A DNA stretch of 64,000 nt from Danxiaibacter flavus (GCF_041060425.1 NZ_JAULBC010000004.1:124001-188000); one strand, 5' to 3'; shown: positions 9,076 to 18,357, numbered from the stretch's first letter. The notes: generated by a model from the sequence alone, not told the origin. Numbers and translations are program-made.

Positions 9076-9693
9076 ATGCAATTACCTTCTTCTCTTTTGG
9101 AAAATGCGGTGAACGAGTTTGCGAAGCTGCCGGGCATTGGAAAAAAAACGGCCCTGCGGCTGGTATTGCATTTACTAAAACAGGATGTTACCGATGTAAC
9201 AACATTCAGTGATACTATTGCAAAAATGCGCAATGAGATTAAGTTTTGCCAGCGCTGTTTTAATGTAAGCGACGGCGACATTTGTGCCATTTGCGCCAAC
9301 TCATTCAGAAATCAACGCCTTATTTGCGTGGTTGAAACAATTCGTGATGTTATAGCCATTGAAGCTACTCAACAATTCAGTGGAACATACCATGTGCTGG
9401 GCGGCGTTATTTCTCCTTTAGATGGCATAGGTCCGGATCAGTTGAATATTGAATCACTTACACACCGCATTCAACAGGAACAAACTGAAGAGATTATTTT
9501 CGCTTTAAGCCCAAACATTCAGGGCGACACAACCATCTACTACATTCAAAAAAAGATTCAGCATTTACCCTGCAGGGTTACCACGATCGCAAGAGGAATT
9601 GCTTTTGGTGGTGAACTTGAATATGCCGATGAAATGACGTTGGCACGTAGTCTTGCAAACAGGCTACCGGTGCAGCAATATGTGAAGTCGTGA
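9076..9693 (+). CDS. recR: Recombination mediator protein RecR
   Basis: RecR helps load RecA at gaps as part of the RecFOR pathway. The 205-residue length is normal. The order is a helix-hairpin-helix (LPGIGKKTALRL, 18-29), a four-cysteine zinc finger (C58, C61, C70, C73), and a Toprim domain starting at RLICVVE. The family motif GTYHVLGG-ISPLDGIGP follows. The next bases after its stop codon form array R3. Confidence 0.97.
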   Translation: MQLPSSLLENAVNEFAKLPGIGKKTALRLVLHLLKQDVTDVTTFSDTIAKMRNEIKFCQRCFNVSDGDICAICANSFRNQRLICVVETIRDVIAIEATQQFSGTYHVLGGVISPLDGIGPDQLNIESLTHRIQQEQTEEIIFALSPNIQGDTTIYYIQKKIQHLPCRVTTIARGIAFGGELEYADEMTLARSLANRLPVQQYVKS

Positions 9694-9772
9694 GAGGGAG
9701 GCGTGAGGTTTGAGGTGGAAGGTGTGAGGCGTAAGTATTTATAAGTACGAACTACGAGGTACGAAGTACGTT
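9690..9772. repeat. Seven-base-period array R3, after recR
   Basis: Directly after the recR stop codon come heptads of form NNNNAGG (CGTGAGG, TTTGAGG, TGGAAGG, TGTGAGG). They are followed by four heptads of form ARSTACG (AAGTACG, AACTACG, AGGTACG, AAGTACG). The recR stop codon sits in the first GTGAG. No long inverted partner is present before the terminator. Confidence 0.75.
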
Positions 9773-9822
9773 AGGTGAAACAGGCTGTGTTTATGTAATC
9801 TCCAATTTGATCGAAGAAAATA

Positions 9823-9862
9823 AAAAAGAAAAAGCCATCCGGTGGATGGCTTTTTCTTTTTG
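9823..9862. terminator. Bidirectional terminator between recR and the Bax-inhibitor gene
   Basis: A stem AAAAAGCCATCC / GGATGGCTTTTT with a three-base loop, with A and T runs on both sides. It serves the two convergent genes. Confidence 0.85.
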
Positions 9863-9875
9863 AATCGCAACAATA

Positions 9876-10640
9876 TTAATTTCTATTGTTGGCGAACCTT
9901 GATAATAATTTCAGTATTTCGATATAAAGCCAGATGATCGTTACCATCAGACCAAATGCTCCGTACCACTCCATGTATTTGGGTGCGCCCATGTTTGCAC
10001 CTTGCTCAATCATATCAAAATCAAGAATAAGGTTTAACGCAGCAATTGCCACTACAAACAAAGACAAACCAATTCCCAACCAGCTGGAATCGTACATAAA
10101 GGGAATATTGATGTGGAACAACCTCAATACCATGGCTATCAAATAAAACAGCGCGATACCGGCTGTAGACATAAACACAACTGATTTGAATTTTTCTGTT
10201 GGCTTGATAATCCTGAAGGTGTAAAGCAGGAACATCGCAATAGCAACACCAAAGGTTAATCCAACGGCCTGAATAACCAATCCCGGATAATTTTTGGCAA
10301 ACATCTCGTTGAATATTGCAGATATCGCCCCAAGGAACAGTCCTTCCAATAATCCGTAGGCAGGTGAAATATAGCCAGCCCAGGTTGGTTTAAAAATAAT
10401 CGCGAAGCTTGTTATCAAACCGCCTATCAACCCAACCCACATCATAGTCATCATGGTTTGTTGCTGAAAGCTGTAATATAAGTGCCATGTATAAGCTGCG
10501 CCGGCAAGTACCATCAGCAATAAAAAGCCAAACTTGTACATTGCCCCGCGAACGGTCATTGTTCGTGAATCAGCTGTTCCTATCGTTTTGCTGAAAATCT
10601 TTTCAGACAAAGTAGGATTACCAGATTGAAATAGTGCCAT
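9876..10640 (-). CDS. Bax inhibitor-1/YccA family membrane protein
   Basis: This is an integral inner-membrane protein of 254 residues with about seven hydrophobic segments from residue 33 on. It ends in the family pattern of an aspartate-containing segment (LNLILDFDMIEQGA) and a last helix WYGAFGLMVTIIWLYIEILKL. The bacterial family members are linked to membrane-protein quality control or ion leak; the role here is not shown by context. The N-terminal 30 residues are soluble and polar. It is probably transcribed alone. Confidence 0.9.
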   Translation of the reverse strand: MALFQSGNPTLSEKIFSKTIGTADSRTMTVRGAMYKFGFLLLMVLAGAAYTWHLYYSFQQQTMMTMMWVGLIGGLITSFAIIFKPTWAGYISPAYGLLEGLFLGAISAIFNEMFAKNYPGLVIQAVGLTFGVAIAMFLLYTFRIIKPTEKFKSVVFMSTAGIALFYLIAMVLRLFHINIPFMYDSSWLGIGLSLFVVAIAALNLILDFDMIEQGANMGAPKYMEWYGAFGLMVTIIWLYIEILKLLSRFANNRN

Positions 10641-10764
10641 AATTCATTGTTTTGAAGAGTAAAAATACAATTAAAGATAGCCAGATATTGTTAATAATTA
10701 TCAGGTTAGCGGGCAATGTTGGCCGCTGTATGTATTATATACCTGATAACAGCAGCAACGGCTA

Positions 10765-11706
10765 TCAGGTTTTGTTACGCTTTATGCCCGGATATTGATC
10801 TATTGTCCGGAAAACATAACGGCGGTTTTTTCTAAGCTCACCAATAAATTTATACAAAGAGTCTGAAGCAGCGGTAGGCGCGAACATCCTGTCGTGTGTC
10901 AGAATAACAATATGATTTCTTGTTTTCAGATGTTTGGAATCAGCGTAAGCGTCGATCATTTTTACCATTTGTTCTGCGCTTTGAACCGGAGCACTTTCTT
11001 TACCCTTAAAATTCCATTCAACATCCCAGCCAATCAGGTCGTAACCAGCGGAATCCAGCAGTCTTGCAGTCCGTAACGTATTGTGCGGGCCGGTAAGGCG
11101 TTCTCGCACGCTCCACGTGCTGTTGCCGGGTAAGCGAAGGATCTTGTAAGGAATTCTTAAGCTGTCCTGCGCACGGTAAAAATCAAACTGAGCCGCAGCA
11201 GGCGCAGCATAAAATTTTTTATAATGATTGTGCGCGTGGGAGTAACTATGGTTAACCAAAACCATTTCAGGATAGCTGTCCCTTATGGTATCGACAATAT
11301 ATCTCAAATGCCTGTCTGCATGCTGGCCAACCATAAAAAACGAAGCCTTTACACCCAGCTCTTTACAAATGCGGTAACAGTTCATTGTGCCGGTTTGCGG
11401 GCCATCGTCAAACGTAAGGTAAATGTACCTTGTATTGCTGTCCGGCAGATCTTCTACCATATCCTGCGGAGGCTGCGGAACGGGCTTTACATATTTGTTA
11501 TCGTCCTGCTCATCTGCATCTTCATGTTCGCCTTTATCCCCGTTTACTTTAACTTCCTTTATTTTTTCTTTTTCGGGAAGATGAGCAACAGATTTTTTAA
11601 TCCTTGTTTGGGTTCCAGGATTATCACAGCCAAATGAGAAAATTCCAATTTGCAACAGAACCATCCATATCAACGTCCTGCCATTCCACCCTGATTTCAT
11701 CAGCAT
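10765..11706 (-). CDS. Polysaccharide deacetylase (NodB homology) lipoprotein
   Basis: This is a predicted exported deacetylase of carbohydrate N-acetyl groups, possibly acting on cell-wall or surface glycans. The signal peptide ends in a lipobox-like FSFGC near residue 27. A charged linker (about 35-85) precedes the NodB domain. All five motifs are visible: TFDDGP, HSYSH, RLPGNSTW, GWDVEW and LTHD. The metal triad (Asp of DD and the two His of HSYSH) is intact, so it should be active. A second ATG two codons downstream is an equally possible start. Confidence 0.88.
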   Translation of the reverse strand: MLMKSGWNGRTLIWMVLLQIGIFSFGCDNPGTQTRIKKSVAHLPEKEKIKEVKVNGDKGEHEDADEQDDNKYVKPVPQPPQDMVEDLPDSNTRYIYLTFDDGPQTGTMNCYRICKELGVKASFFMVGQHADRHLRYIVDTIRDSYPEMVLVNHSYSHAHNHYKKFYAAPAAAQFDFYRAQDSLRIPYKILRLPGNSTWSVRERLTGPHNTLRTARLLDSAGYDLIGWDVEWNFKGKESAPVQSAEQMVKMIDAYADSKHLKTRNHIVILTHDRMFAPTAASDSLYKFIGELRKNRRYVFRTIDQYPGIKRNKT

Positions 11707-11799
11707 TTAAAAGTTTGTGTTTAGAATTGAGTGCGCAATTTAATCAGTATTTTTTTACCACTTTTTTCGTACAATAAACTTTAGCGAATATTTCTCTAT

Positions 11800-11964
11800 G
11801 AGCTTAAAGCTCAAAGCCTAAAGCTTAAAACTTCTATCGGTCCAATCTTTTTGCATTACGTTCATTAAAATGTTTTGTATCGTTCAACATTAACTTATTT
11901 AAAGTTGTCTTAAAAAGATTGACAAAACACGGCTTTAGGCTTTGAACTTCAGGCTTTAAGCTTG
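11800..11964. repeat. Seven-base-period array R4, inverted pair
   Basis: The left arm (11800-11833) has heptads GCTTAAA, GCTCAAA, GCCTAAA, GCTTAAA. The right arm (11931-11963) reads as the reverse complement of this with one extra heptad-like insert. It lies between two divergent genes, upstream of the korA promoter. The same units recur in R6 at 22.9 kb. Apart from the promoter, nothing else is seen in the 11707-12083 gap. Confidence 0.8.
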
Positions 11965-11994
11965 CATTTCCTTACTACTTGCGAAAAATCAAAA

Positions 11995-12022
11995 TTTGCC
12001 ATCCATACTTATCGTAATTTTG
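11995..12022 (+). promoter_or_regulatory. Probable promoter of korA
   Basis: TTTG at 11995-11998 and TAATTTTG at 12015-12022, 16 bases apart, fit the Bacteroidota -33/-7 pattern. The start codon is 61 bases further on. Confidence 0.55.
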
Positions 12023-12083
12023 CAGTCTTATATTAAGGTTATTTATATCTCAGAGGATTATTTAGCCCGAAAAAACGAATGAA

Positions 12084-13937
12084 ATGGAAAGGAAAGAAGC
12101 TTTACTACAAGATGTAGTGATAAAATTTGCGGGAGATAGCGGAGACGGAATGCAGCTAACCGGCCTACAATTCACCAACAATACAGCCCTGCTTGGAATA
12201 GACCTGGCAACATTCCCGGACTTTCCGGCTGAAATCCGTGCTCCACAAGGTACTTTACCGGGCGTGAGCGGATACCAGATCCGTTTTTCTTCTGACAGGG
12301 TTTATACACCCGGCGACCTGTGTGACGTGCTTGTAGCAATGAATGCCGCCGCCTTAAAAGCAAATCTGAAAAGTCTTAAGCCGGCAGGCAAAATCATTGT
12401 AAACATTGATGGCTTTGATGCTAAAAACCTTCGCCTGGCAAATTATGCGGATGGAGTAAATCCGCTGGAAGATGGTAGCCTGGACAGTTACGAGGTGATT
12501 AAGATAGACGTGACCAAAATGACCAGGGAATCGCTTAAGGAGTTTACTGACCTTGGTATGAAAGAAAAGGACAGGGCAAAAAACATGTTTGTGCTGGGCT
12601 TTTTATACTGGATGTACAACCGTAGCCTGGATAACACCATCACCTTCCTTACGGAGAAATTTGGCAAAAAAGAAACCATACTTCAAAGCAATATTAAAGT
12701 GTTGCAAGCCGGTTTTAACTATGGCGATACAACCGAAACTTTCACTACACGCTATCGTGTTGAAAAAGCTAAGTTGCCTCCTGGTTCTTACCGCAGCATT
12801 ATGGGTAATCAGTCACTTGCGTACGGCTTGATTGCCGCTTCAGAAAAAAGCGGTCTTCCGTTATTCCTGGGCACATATCCCATTACGCCTGCTTCTGATA
12901 TATTGCATGAATTAAGCAAGCACAAAAACTTTGGCATAAGAACATTCCAGGCTGAAGATGAAATTGCGGGTATCACCTCTGCTATTGGCGCTGCGTATGG
13001 CGGAAGTCTTGGTGTTACTACGACTTCCGGTCCTGGTATGGCCTTAAAGGGCGAAGCGATGGGCCTGGCTGTAATGCTTGAAATTCCGTTGCTTATTGTT
13101 GATATTCAGCGCGGCGGCCCTTCAACCGGCTTGCCGACAAAAACAGAACAAAGCGACCTGTTGCAAGCGTATTACGGACGCAATGGCGAATGTCCGATGC
13201 CGGTAATTTCTGCAAGCACACCAAGCGATTGCTTTAGTGCCGTGTATGAAGCTGTGAGGATTGCTGTACAACACATGACGCCGGTAATTTTTCTTAGCGA
13301 TGGTTATATTGCGAATGGTGCCGAGCCATGGAAATTTCCTCAAAGCAGCGACCTGGCTCCTATTGAAGTAAAATTCAAGACAGAACTTGGTTTTGACGAA
13401 GAGAAGTTTATGCCTTACCTGCGTGATGAAAAGCTGGTACGTCCATGGGCCGTTCCCGGAACACCTGGCTTGGAGCACCGCATTGGTGGTATAGAAAAAC
13501 AAAACATCACCGGTAACGTTAGCTACGATCCGGAGAATCACCAGTTAATGGTAAAAATAAGGCAGGAAAAAGTTGACAAAATCGCTGACTATATTCCTGA
13601 ACAAAAGCTTGATAGCGGAGCTGAAAAAGGCAAAGTACTCGTATTGGGCTGGGGAAGTACTTACGGCGCCATTAAAAGTGCTGCAATGGAGTTACAGGAA
13701 GAAGGATATGCTGTAAGCCATGCACACTTACGCTATATAAGACCTTTCCCCAAAAACCTTGGCGACATACTCAGGAATTTTGACCACGTGCTTATTCCTG
13801 AGATCAACAATGGCCAGCTTGTTAAGATCATACGCGATCAATATTTGATTGATGCGAAAGGATACAACAAAATAATGGGTATCCCTATCACAAAAACAGA
13901 GTTGGTAACAGAAATAAAGAAATACTTCACTGAATAA
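12084..13937 (+). CDS. korA: 2-oxoacid:ferredoxin oxidoreductase, alpha subunit with fused gamma domain
   Basis: This is the large subunit of a 2-oxoglutarate (or related 2-oxoacid):ferredoxin oxidoreductase, which makes acyl-CoA and reduced ferredoxin. The N-terminal gamma domain (about 10-190) starts IKFAGDSGDGMQLTG. The pyrimidine-binding domain (about 220-430) contains TYPITPASDILHEL, FQAEDEIAGITSAIGAAYGG and TTTSGPGMALKGEAMG. The C-terminal domain II ends at residue 617. This gamma-alpha fusion is standard for KorA. The beta subunit, which binds the thiamine cofactor and is usually the next gene, is not in the window; a terminator follows directly. Confidence 0.92.
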   Translation: MERKEALLQDVVIKFAGDSGDGMQLTGLQFTNNTALLGIDLATFPDFPAEIRAPQGTLPGVSGYQIRFSSDRVYTPGDLCDVLVAMNAAALKANLKSLKPAGKIIVNIDGFDAKNLRLANYADGVNPLEDGSLDSYEVIKIDVTKMTRESLKEFTDLGMKEKDRAKNMFVLGFLYWMYNRSLDNTITFLTEKFGKKETILQSNIKVLQAGFNYGDTTETFTTRYRVEKAKLPPGSYRSIMGNQSLAYGLIAASEKSGLPLFLGTYPITPASDILHELSKHKNFGIRTFQAEDEIAGITSAIGAAYGGSLGVTTTSGPGMALKGEAMGLAVMLEIPLLIVDIQRGGPSTGLPTKTEQSDLLQAYYGRNGECPMPVISASTPSDCFSAVYEAVRIAVQHMTPVIFLSDGYIANGAEPWKFPQSSDLAPIEVKFKTELGFDEEKFMPYLRDEKLVRPWAVPGTPGLEHRIGGIEKQNITGNVSYDPENHQLMVKIRQEKVDKIADYIPEQKLDSGAEKGKVLVLGWGSTYGAIKSAAMELQEEGYAVSHAHLRYIRPFPKNLGDILRNFDHVLIPEINNGQLVKIIRDQYLIDAKGYNKIMGIPITKTELVTEIKKYFTE

Positions 13938-13938
13938 A

Positions 13939-13967
13939 ATAAAGCCGCAATGATCTTGCGGCTTTTC
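13939..13967 (+). terminator. Terminator after korA
   Basis: A stem AAAGCCGCAA / TTGCGGCTTT with a 5-base loop, followed by a T-rich run. It lies 4 bases past the stop codon and so rules out read-through to a downstream korB. Confidence 0.85.
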
Positions 13968-14329
13968 TTTTTGTACTTTTTTACACGCTTATTGCATCCC
14001 ACAAAAAACAAAAAAGAAGAGGTGGCTTTTCATCCCCCAATGAAATCAACCATGCCTCTTCCAAGATTGACAAATATTGACCGGAAATTCCGGTCGCGTT
14101 ATGTATTGACAACAGAACAGCGATTCTTGTTGCACTTTGATCGTGATTTTTTTGTTAACGGCACAGCAAAATAAAAACAATGCGATGTAAATAAGGTTCG
14201 GAAAGCAGCAGAAAAAAAATGTCAGAAACCGCACTGGCCGGGAGTTACACAAATAATTTGTTTCCGAATAAGAGCAGGATGTATACGCTTTATGACGCTT
14301 GTTTTCACAAAAGGTTTAATGAGATAAAA
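13968..14329. other. Intergenic region without a convincing gene
   Basis: An open frame of 74 codons (13950-14174, +) crosses the korA terminator and has no recognisable motif. A perfect palindrome GACCGG-AAATT-CCGGTC lies at 14079-14095. I see no other structure. Confidence 0.5.
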
Positions 14330-14330
14330 T

Positions 14331-14372
14331 AAAAAGGGGTGGCTCATCCCTATGGAAGAACCAACCCCTTTT
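14331..14372 (-). terminator. Terminator after the DUF4382 gene
   Basis: AAAAAGGGGTGG pairs with CCAACCCCTTTT, with one bulged base. The A run on its left reads as a T run after the stem on the minus strand. Confidence 0.7.
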
Positions 14373-14386
14373 CCCCGATTAACATA

Positions 14387-15280
14387 TTATTTATGCAATA
14401 TGGTTGTTTCCAGTTTTGCTGATTGACCAACACCTACTGAAATATTATTGATAGTTGTGTCTGTATAACCGTTAGAACCATTCACAAATAAAGTATAGCT
14501 ACCTTCCTGTAAACCGTGTATGCTAAAACGTCCTTCGCGGTCAGGCAGCGCATAAACTGTATCTGCATTGTTCCATGCACTTATTACTGAGTAGGCTTCA
14601 CGCGGCTGAACCCGGCCTTCAATAGCGCCTGTTTTTACCCTGGTAAAGCAGTGAATAACCGGTATTAAATGAAATTCATTATTGCGTACTTGCACAATTG
14701 ATCTCGCTATGTCAAAATCAAGCCACAGTCTTTTCTTTTTAGGCTCGAACTCATCCCATTCATGACCTTTAAGAACAATAGTTATAGAAGCATTTGCCGC
14801 AACATTTATAGGATATGTTATGCTATCTTTCACAAGACTGTTATTTGTTCCCAATGTAATCCTGATCTTTTTTACAGAACCAATTGAAATGTTGCCTTGC
14901 GCCATCAGCGTATCTACACCATTTCTCAGCGTAAGCAGGTCATATACACCCGCCTTAACATTCAGGTCTTCCCATACAGCACAAGAACCATTTCCTGAGT
15001 TATCATCCCATCCATGGCCATCACCGTTGTCACCGCCATGATCGTCACTGCCTGAATCTGATTTATCGCAGGTATCAACCAATGCCTGCACCGATCTTAT
15101 GTCTATAAATACGTTATCAAAAAAACCAGGACCATCAGTCATATAAAGACTTACATTCTGTTTATTGGCAGGCACATCAGAAGAAGAAGACTGATCATTT
15201 TTGGTACATGATACAACAATTAAAGATGTTGCAATTACACCAAGCAATAGAAAGCCATACAGGCGTTTTGTTTTCATCAT
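14387..15280 (-). CDS. DUF4382 domain lipoprotein
   Basis: This is a predicted lipoprotein of 297 residues. The signal peptide ends in VVSC (residue 25), followed by a Ser-rich linker. The DUF4382 domain starts at VSLYMTDGPGFFDNVFIDI and continues to about residue 210. A Gly/Asp/His-rich acidic insert lies near residues 75-97. The last 80 residues (AIEGRVQPREAYSVISAW onward) form a carboxypeptidase-regulatory-like beta domain. Function is unknown; these proteins sit on the cell surface or in the periplasm of Bacteroidota. It appears to be monocistronic. ATG 15277 is an equally possible start. Confidence 0.82.
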   Translation of the reverse strand: MMKTKRLYGFLLLGVIATSLIVVSCTKNDQSSSSDVPANKQNVSLYMTDGPGFFDNVFIDIRSVQALVDTCDKSDSGSDDHGGDNGDGHGWDDNSGNGSCAVWEDLNVKAGVYDLLTLRNGVDTLMAQGNISIGSVKKIRITLGTNNSLVKDSITYPINVAANASITIVLKGHEWDEFEPKKKRLWLDFDIARSIVQVRNNEFHLIPVIHCFTRVKTGAIEGRVQPREAYSVISAWNNADTVYALPDREGRFSIHGLQEGSYTLFVNGSNGYTDTTINNISVGVGQSAKLETTILHK

Positions 15281-15620
15281 AAGAAAAAAATTAGTGTAGA
15301 TGTGCGACCTATAGCTTTCTGTTAGTTGTATAAATTTTCGTTTTTATCTGGCAACCATATATAACGCAGCCGGGCTTTTGCCGGTTGCCTGGCAACCTTT
15401 TGATTTTTGCAGCGGATTATTAAGACACAGATTTTTTAATTTCTGCGTGCTGAGATATTTACAACTCTTGTACCAAAGAAAATCGAACGAAAAAGGATTT
15501 TTTTTATTATGCTGTAAGTAATTTTTAATGAGCAACAATTGAACAGATTAAAATAAAGATGGAGGGCTCATTACATTTAAAACTTCATTTAGCTTCTTTG
15601 TGCGTTCAATATTGGGCAAA
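15281..15620. other. Intergenic region without a convincing gene
   Basis: The region contains a perfect palindrome GGTTGCC-T-GGCAACC at 15383-15397 and a direct copy of GGCAACC about 35 bases before it. No coding frame looks real. Confidence 0.5.
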
Positions 15621-15653
15621 AAAAATCAGCGCCCGCAGAAGCAGAACGCTGAT
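15616..15653 (-). terminator. Terminator after the LysR-type gene
   Basis: ATCAGCG pairs with CGCTGAT across a 15-base loop. The A run to its left is a T run on the minus strand. It lies just past the stop codon. Confidence 0.65.
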
Positions 15654-15674
15654 CAAAATTTTATTGAACTACCA

Positions 15675-16625
15675 TTACACTAAAACCAGTTCTTCCTCAT
15701 GTTCTTCAGGCATGTCATCCAAATCAAGAACAATTTCAGAAAAATGATATTTAAGACAATCAAGGAAATTTTGGATCGCTATGTTATGCTTACACGTAGC
15801 TGCATACCAGGTGCGCTTTGCAACTTCACGGGGTAACGGACGTGCCACTATGTTGCGGCTTTGTAAGTAAGGTTTTATAATCCAGTTAGCCAGCACACTT
15901 ACCCCCAGGTTTGAACTAACCATTTCAATAATGGCATCTGTATAATGTATACGATGAAGATTCTTGAGTTTTACCTGTTGCATTTGGATCATCCGTTCTA
16001 TAACAGGAACATTCCCGGAGTTGGGATCAACAAATGATAAAAACAGTTCCTCATCTTCAAAGTCTTTTATCTCTATCATTTTCTTGTGGGCTAACGGATG
16101 TTCTTTTGACATGATCACCATTAACTGATCTTCGAAAATCGGTTCGTAATGAATATTGGGATTATCAATTTTTGTTTTTACAATGCCAACATCCAGATCT
16201 CCGCTCAATAAAAATTCAAGTGGCTTATGCGTTGCATTTGAGTGAATATTGATGTTTATATCAGGACACTTCGCCTTGTAATATTTAATAATGCAGGGAA
16301 GCCAGTGATATGCGGTGTAACACTGTGTGGTGATATTTAACGTTCCTATTTTTCCTTTCTTAAAATTCACAATATCCCTCTCCAACAATCTTATTTCTGA
16401 TAATATCTTTTCAGCGCTTTCTAAAAATCTGCCACCTTCTTCGGTAAGCTGAAGTCGTTTTCCCTTGCGGGTAAAAACTGGCGTATTTAATTCTCTTTCA
16501 AGCTCTTTCAACTGGTGACTCAACGCAGATTGAGTTAAATGCAAGGCCTCCGCTGCGTTGGTTAGCGTTCCAGCTTTAACGGCGGTTTCAACGAGCCGGA
16601 AATGGTGTAATCCAATATTCATCAT
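15675..16625 (-). CDS. LysR family transcriptional regulator
   Basis: This is a 316-residue LysR-type regulator. The N-terminal winged helix-turn-helix (about 3-62) has the family pattern GTLTNAAEALHLTQSALSHQ and ends in TRKGKRLQLTEEG. The effector-binding domain follows (about 92-300). It is divergent from the TolC/RND/adaptor operon, 155 bases away, the usual arrangement for a regulator of that operon and of itself. The inducer is unknown. The first of two adjacent ATG codons is used. The C-terminal tail is acidic (DLDDMPEEHEEEL). Confidence 0.92.
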   Translation of the reverse strand: MMNIGLHHFRLVETAVKAGTLTNAAEALHLTQSALSHQLKELERELNTPVFTRKGKRLQLTEEGGRFLESAEKILSEIRLLERDIVNFKKGKIGTLNITTQCYTAYHWLPCIIKYYKAKCPDININIHSNATHKPLEFLLSGDLDVGIVKTKIDNPNIHYEPIFEDQLMVIMSKEHPLAHKKMIEIKDFEDEELFLSFVDPNSGNVPVIERMIQMQQVKLKNLHRIHYTDAIIEMVSSNLGVSVLANWIIKPYLQSRNIVARPLPREVAKRTWYAATCKHNIAIQNFLDCLKYHFSEIVLDLDDMPEEHEEELVLV

Positions 16626-16691
16626 GAATGATATTAATGAGTTTGATAAAATTAATTCATTTTATTCATAATTAGGTTAAGTGTAGATTTG
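16624..16691 (+). promoter_or_regulatory. Divergent control region, LysR gene and efflux operon
   Basis: A -7 element TAGATTTG lies at 16684-16691, but no TTG stands at the usual -33 distance, which fits an activator-dependent promoter. The sequence ATGAAT near 16624 and two direct copies of ATTCAT, 9 bases apart, near 16655-16670 are candidate LysR contacts. The regulator link is inferred from position only. Confidence 0.4.
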
Positions 16692-16780
16692 CACAGTAAC
16701 TTTTAGGAAAACACTTACTATTACCCCGGGTATATTTTTCGTGCGTTTAAACTCGAACAGCAAAACAGTAATTTCTCCCG

Positions 16781-18187
16781 ATGTTTAAAAAATTTTTTTT
16801 CTATTCTCTGTTGTTATTTGCAGCTGGTTTAAAAACAACTGTTGTCTGCAGCCAACAAGCATTAAGCTTAAAAGAAGCAATCGATATTGCTGTAAAGAAT
16901 TACGGTACAATCAGAGCTAAATCGAATTATGTAAAGGCTTCAGAACAATCTGTGATCCAAAGTCAAAAGGAATATTTGCCTGACCTCAATGTTTCCTTTC
17001 AACAGGATTATGGAACCGTTAACGGACAAACAGGCCCGTCTTACGGATACCGTGGCTTAAGTGTTGCATCTTCCGGACCTTCACTTGCTTCACAAAACTG
17101 GAACTCTGCCTTTGGCGCGCTTTACCTCGCAAACGTTAACTGGGATTTTTTCGCTTTTGGCAAGGCCAAAGAAAAGATCAAAGTTGCCCAAACTGTTTTG
17201 GCCAGAGATGTGAATGACCTGGGCCAGGAAAAGTTTCAGCATACTATCCGCGTTTCTGCGGCATATTTAACTGTGTTGGCGGCGCATCAGGTTAGCAGAT
17301 CCCAGCAAAATAATCTTGACCGTGCAACTGCTTTAAGAAATGTGGTTGTTGCCAGGGTCAAGAATGGTCTTAACGCTGGTGTAGATTCATCACTGGCCAA
17401 TGCAGAAGTGTCCAATGCTAAAATATCCCTGACAAGAGCCAAAGACTATGAGCAGGAACAAATGAACCAACTTGCTCAGTTAATGGGCGTTCCTGCTACA
17501 GATTTTTTGCTTGACACTTTGTATGTTACTCAAATTCCACCAGGTATTCTTGATACCACACAAGGCGATCAACAGAATCATCCTTTGTTGAAATTTTACC
17601 GCGAGCGGATCAATCTTAGCAACGAACAGGCTAAATACTACAACACTTTCAAATATCCAACCTTCTCTGTTTTTGGCGTAATGCAAGGCAAAGGTTCAGG
17701 ATTTGATTACGACTATGGCGCCTTAAACAAAGGCGGCTTTACACACAGCTATTTTGATGGCGTTAACCCAACCAGGAGCAACTACATACTGGGCGTTGGT
17801 ATGATCTGGAACCTTACAAGTCCGCTGCGTGTTAACAGGCAGGTAGAAGCACTTAAATATACTTCCAAAGGTTTGCAGGATGAATATGACCAGGTCAATC
17901 AGAACCTCCACAATCAACTGGAGCTCTCAGATGTAAAGATCAAAAACGCACTAAGCAACTACCGTGAAGCACCCATCCAGGTAAAATCAGCAGCTGATGC
18001 ATACCTGCAAAAAAGTGTACTGTACAAAAACGGCCTGAGCAATATAGTGGATGTAACACAGGCTCTTTACGGACTTAACCGTGCAGAAACAGATCGCGAC
18101 ATTGCATTTGCAAATGTCTGGCAGGCACTGTTATTAAAAGCCGCAGCAAGCGGCGATTTCAGCACTGTACTCAACGGCCTGCGATAA
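16781..18187 (+). CDS. TolC family outer-membrane channel of an RND efflux system
   Basis: This is the first gene of an efflux operon (channel, RND pump, adaptor). The 468-residue protein has a signal peptide (1-25) and an outer-membrane efflux domain beginning ALSLKEAIDIAVKNYGTIRAK. Long coiled helices lie at about 140-230 and 350-450. The second repeat ends with YLQKSVLYKNGLSNIVDVTQ, the conserved turn of TolC repeats. It would form the outer-membrane exit duct for the pump at 18348. The divergent LysR gene is the likely regulator. Confidence 0.92.
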   Translation: MFKKFFFYSLLLFAAGLKTTVVCSQQALSLKEAIDIAVKNYGTIRAKSNYVKASEQSVIQSQKEYLPDLNVSFQQDYGTVNGQTGPSYGYRGLSVASSGPSLASQNWNSAFGALYLANVNWDFFAFGKAKEKIKVAQTVLARDVNDLGQEKFQHTIRVSAAYLTVLAAHQVSRSQQNNLDRATALRNVVVARVKNGLNAGVDSSLANAEVSNAKISLTRAKDYEQEQMNQLAQLMGVPATDFLLDTLYVTQIPPGILDTTQGDQQNHPLLKFYRERINLSNEQAKYYNTFKYPTFSVFGVMQGKGSGFDYDYGALNKGGFTHSYFDGVNPTRSNYILGVGMIWNLTSPLRVNRQVEALKYTSKGLQDEYDQVNQNLHNQLELSDVKIKNALSNYREAPIQVKSAADAYLQKSVLYKNGLSNIVDVTQALYGLNRAETDRDIAFANVWQALLLKAAASGDFSTVLNGLR

Positions 18188-18267
18188 TAAAACAGCTCAC
18201 TAATTATATATATTTCCAGATAGATCCCTGCTGTTATTTCAGTTACAACAGAACACCATTATACAAC

Positions 18268-18357
18268 ATGAAAAACATCATTAGCAGTCATAAGCCTGTT
18301 ACATTAAACAACCCTTTTTATAAGGGTGCGGAGGAGGCCGTTATATTATGGGATTAA
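18268..18357 (+). CDS. Possible 29-codon leader reading frame before the RND gene
   Basis: An ATG at 18268 opens 29 codons. Translation would end 10 bases past the RND start codon (overlap 18348-18357) in another frame. Inside it lies GGAGGAG (18330-18336), a Shine-Dalgarno-like sequence placed for the RND start, rare in this window. The peptide has no known motif. It may be a translation-coupling leader or chance. Confidence 0.25.
   Translation: MKNIISSHKPVTLNNPFYKGAEEAVILWD

Noticed and set aside
13950..14174. 74-codon open frame after korA
   Set aside because: It starts inside the korA terminator stem and has no recognisable domain.
15344..15538. 64-codon minus-strand frame between the DUF4382 and LysR genes
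   Set aside because: No motif, and it contains a palindrome and direct repeat more typical of non-coding DNA.
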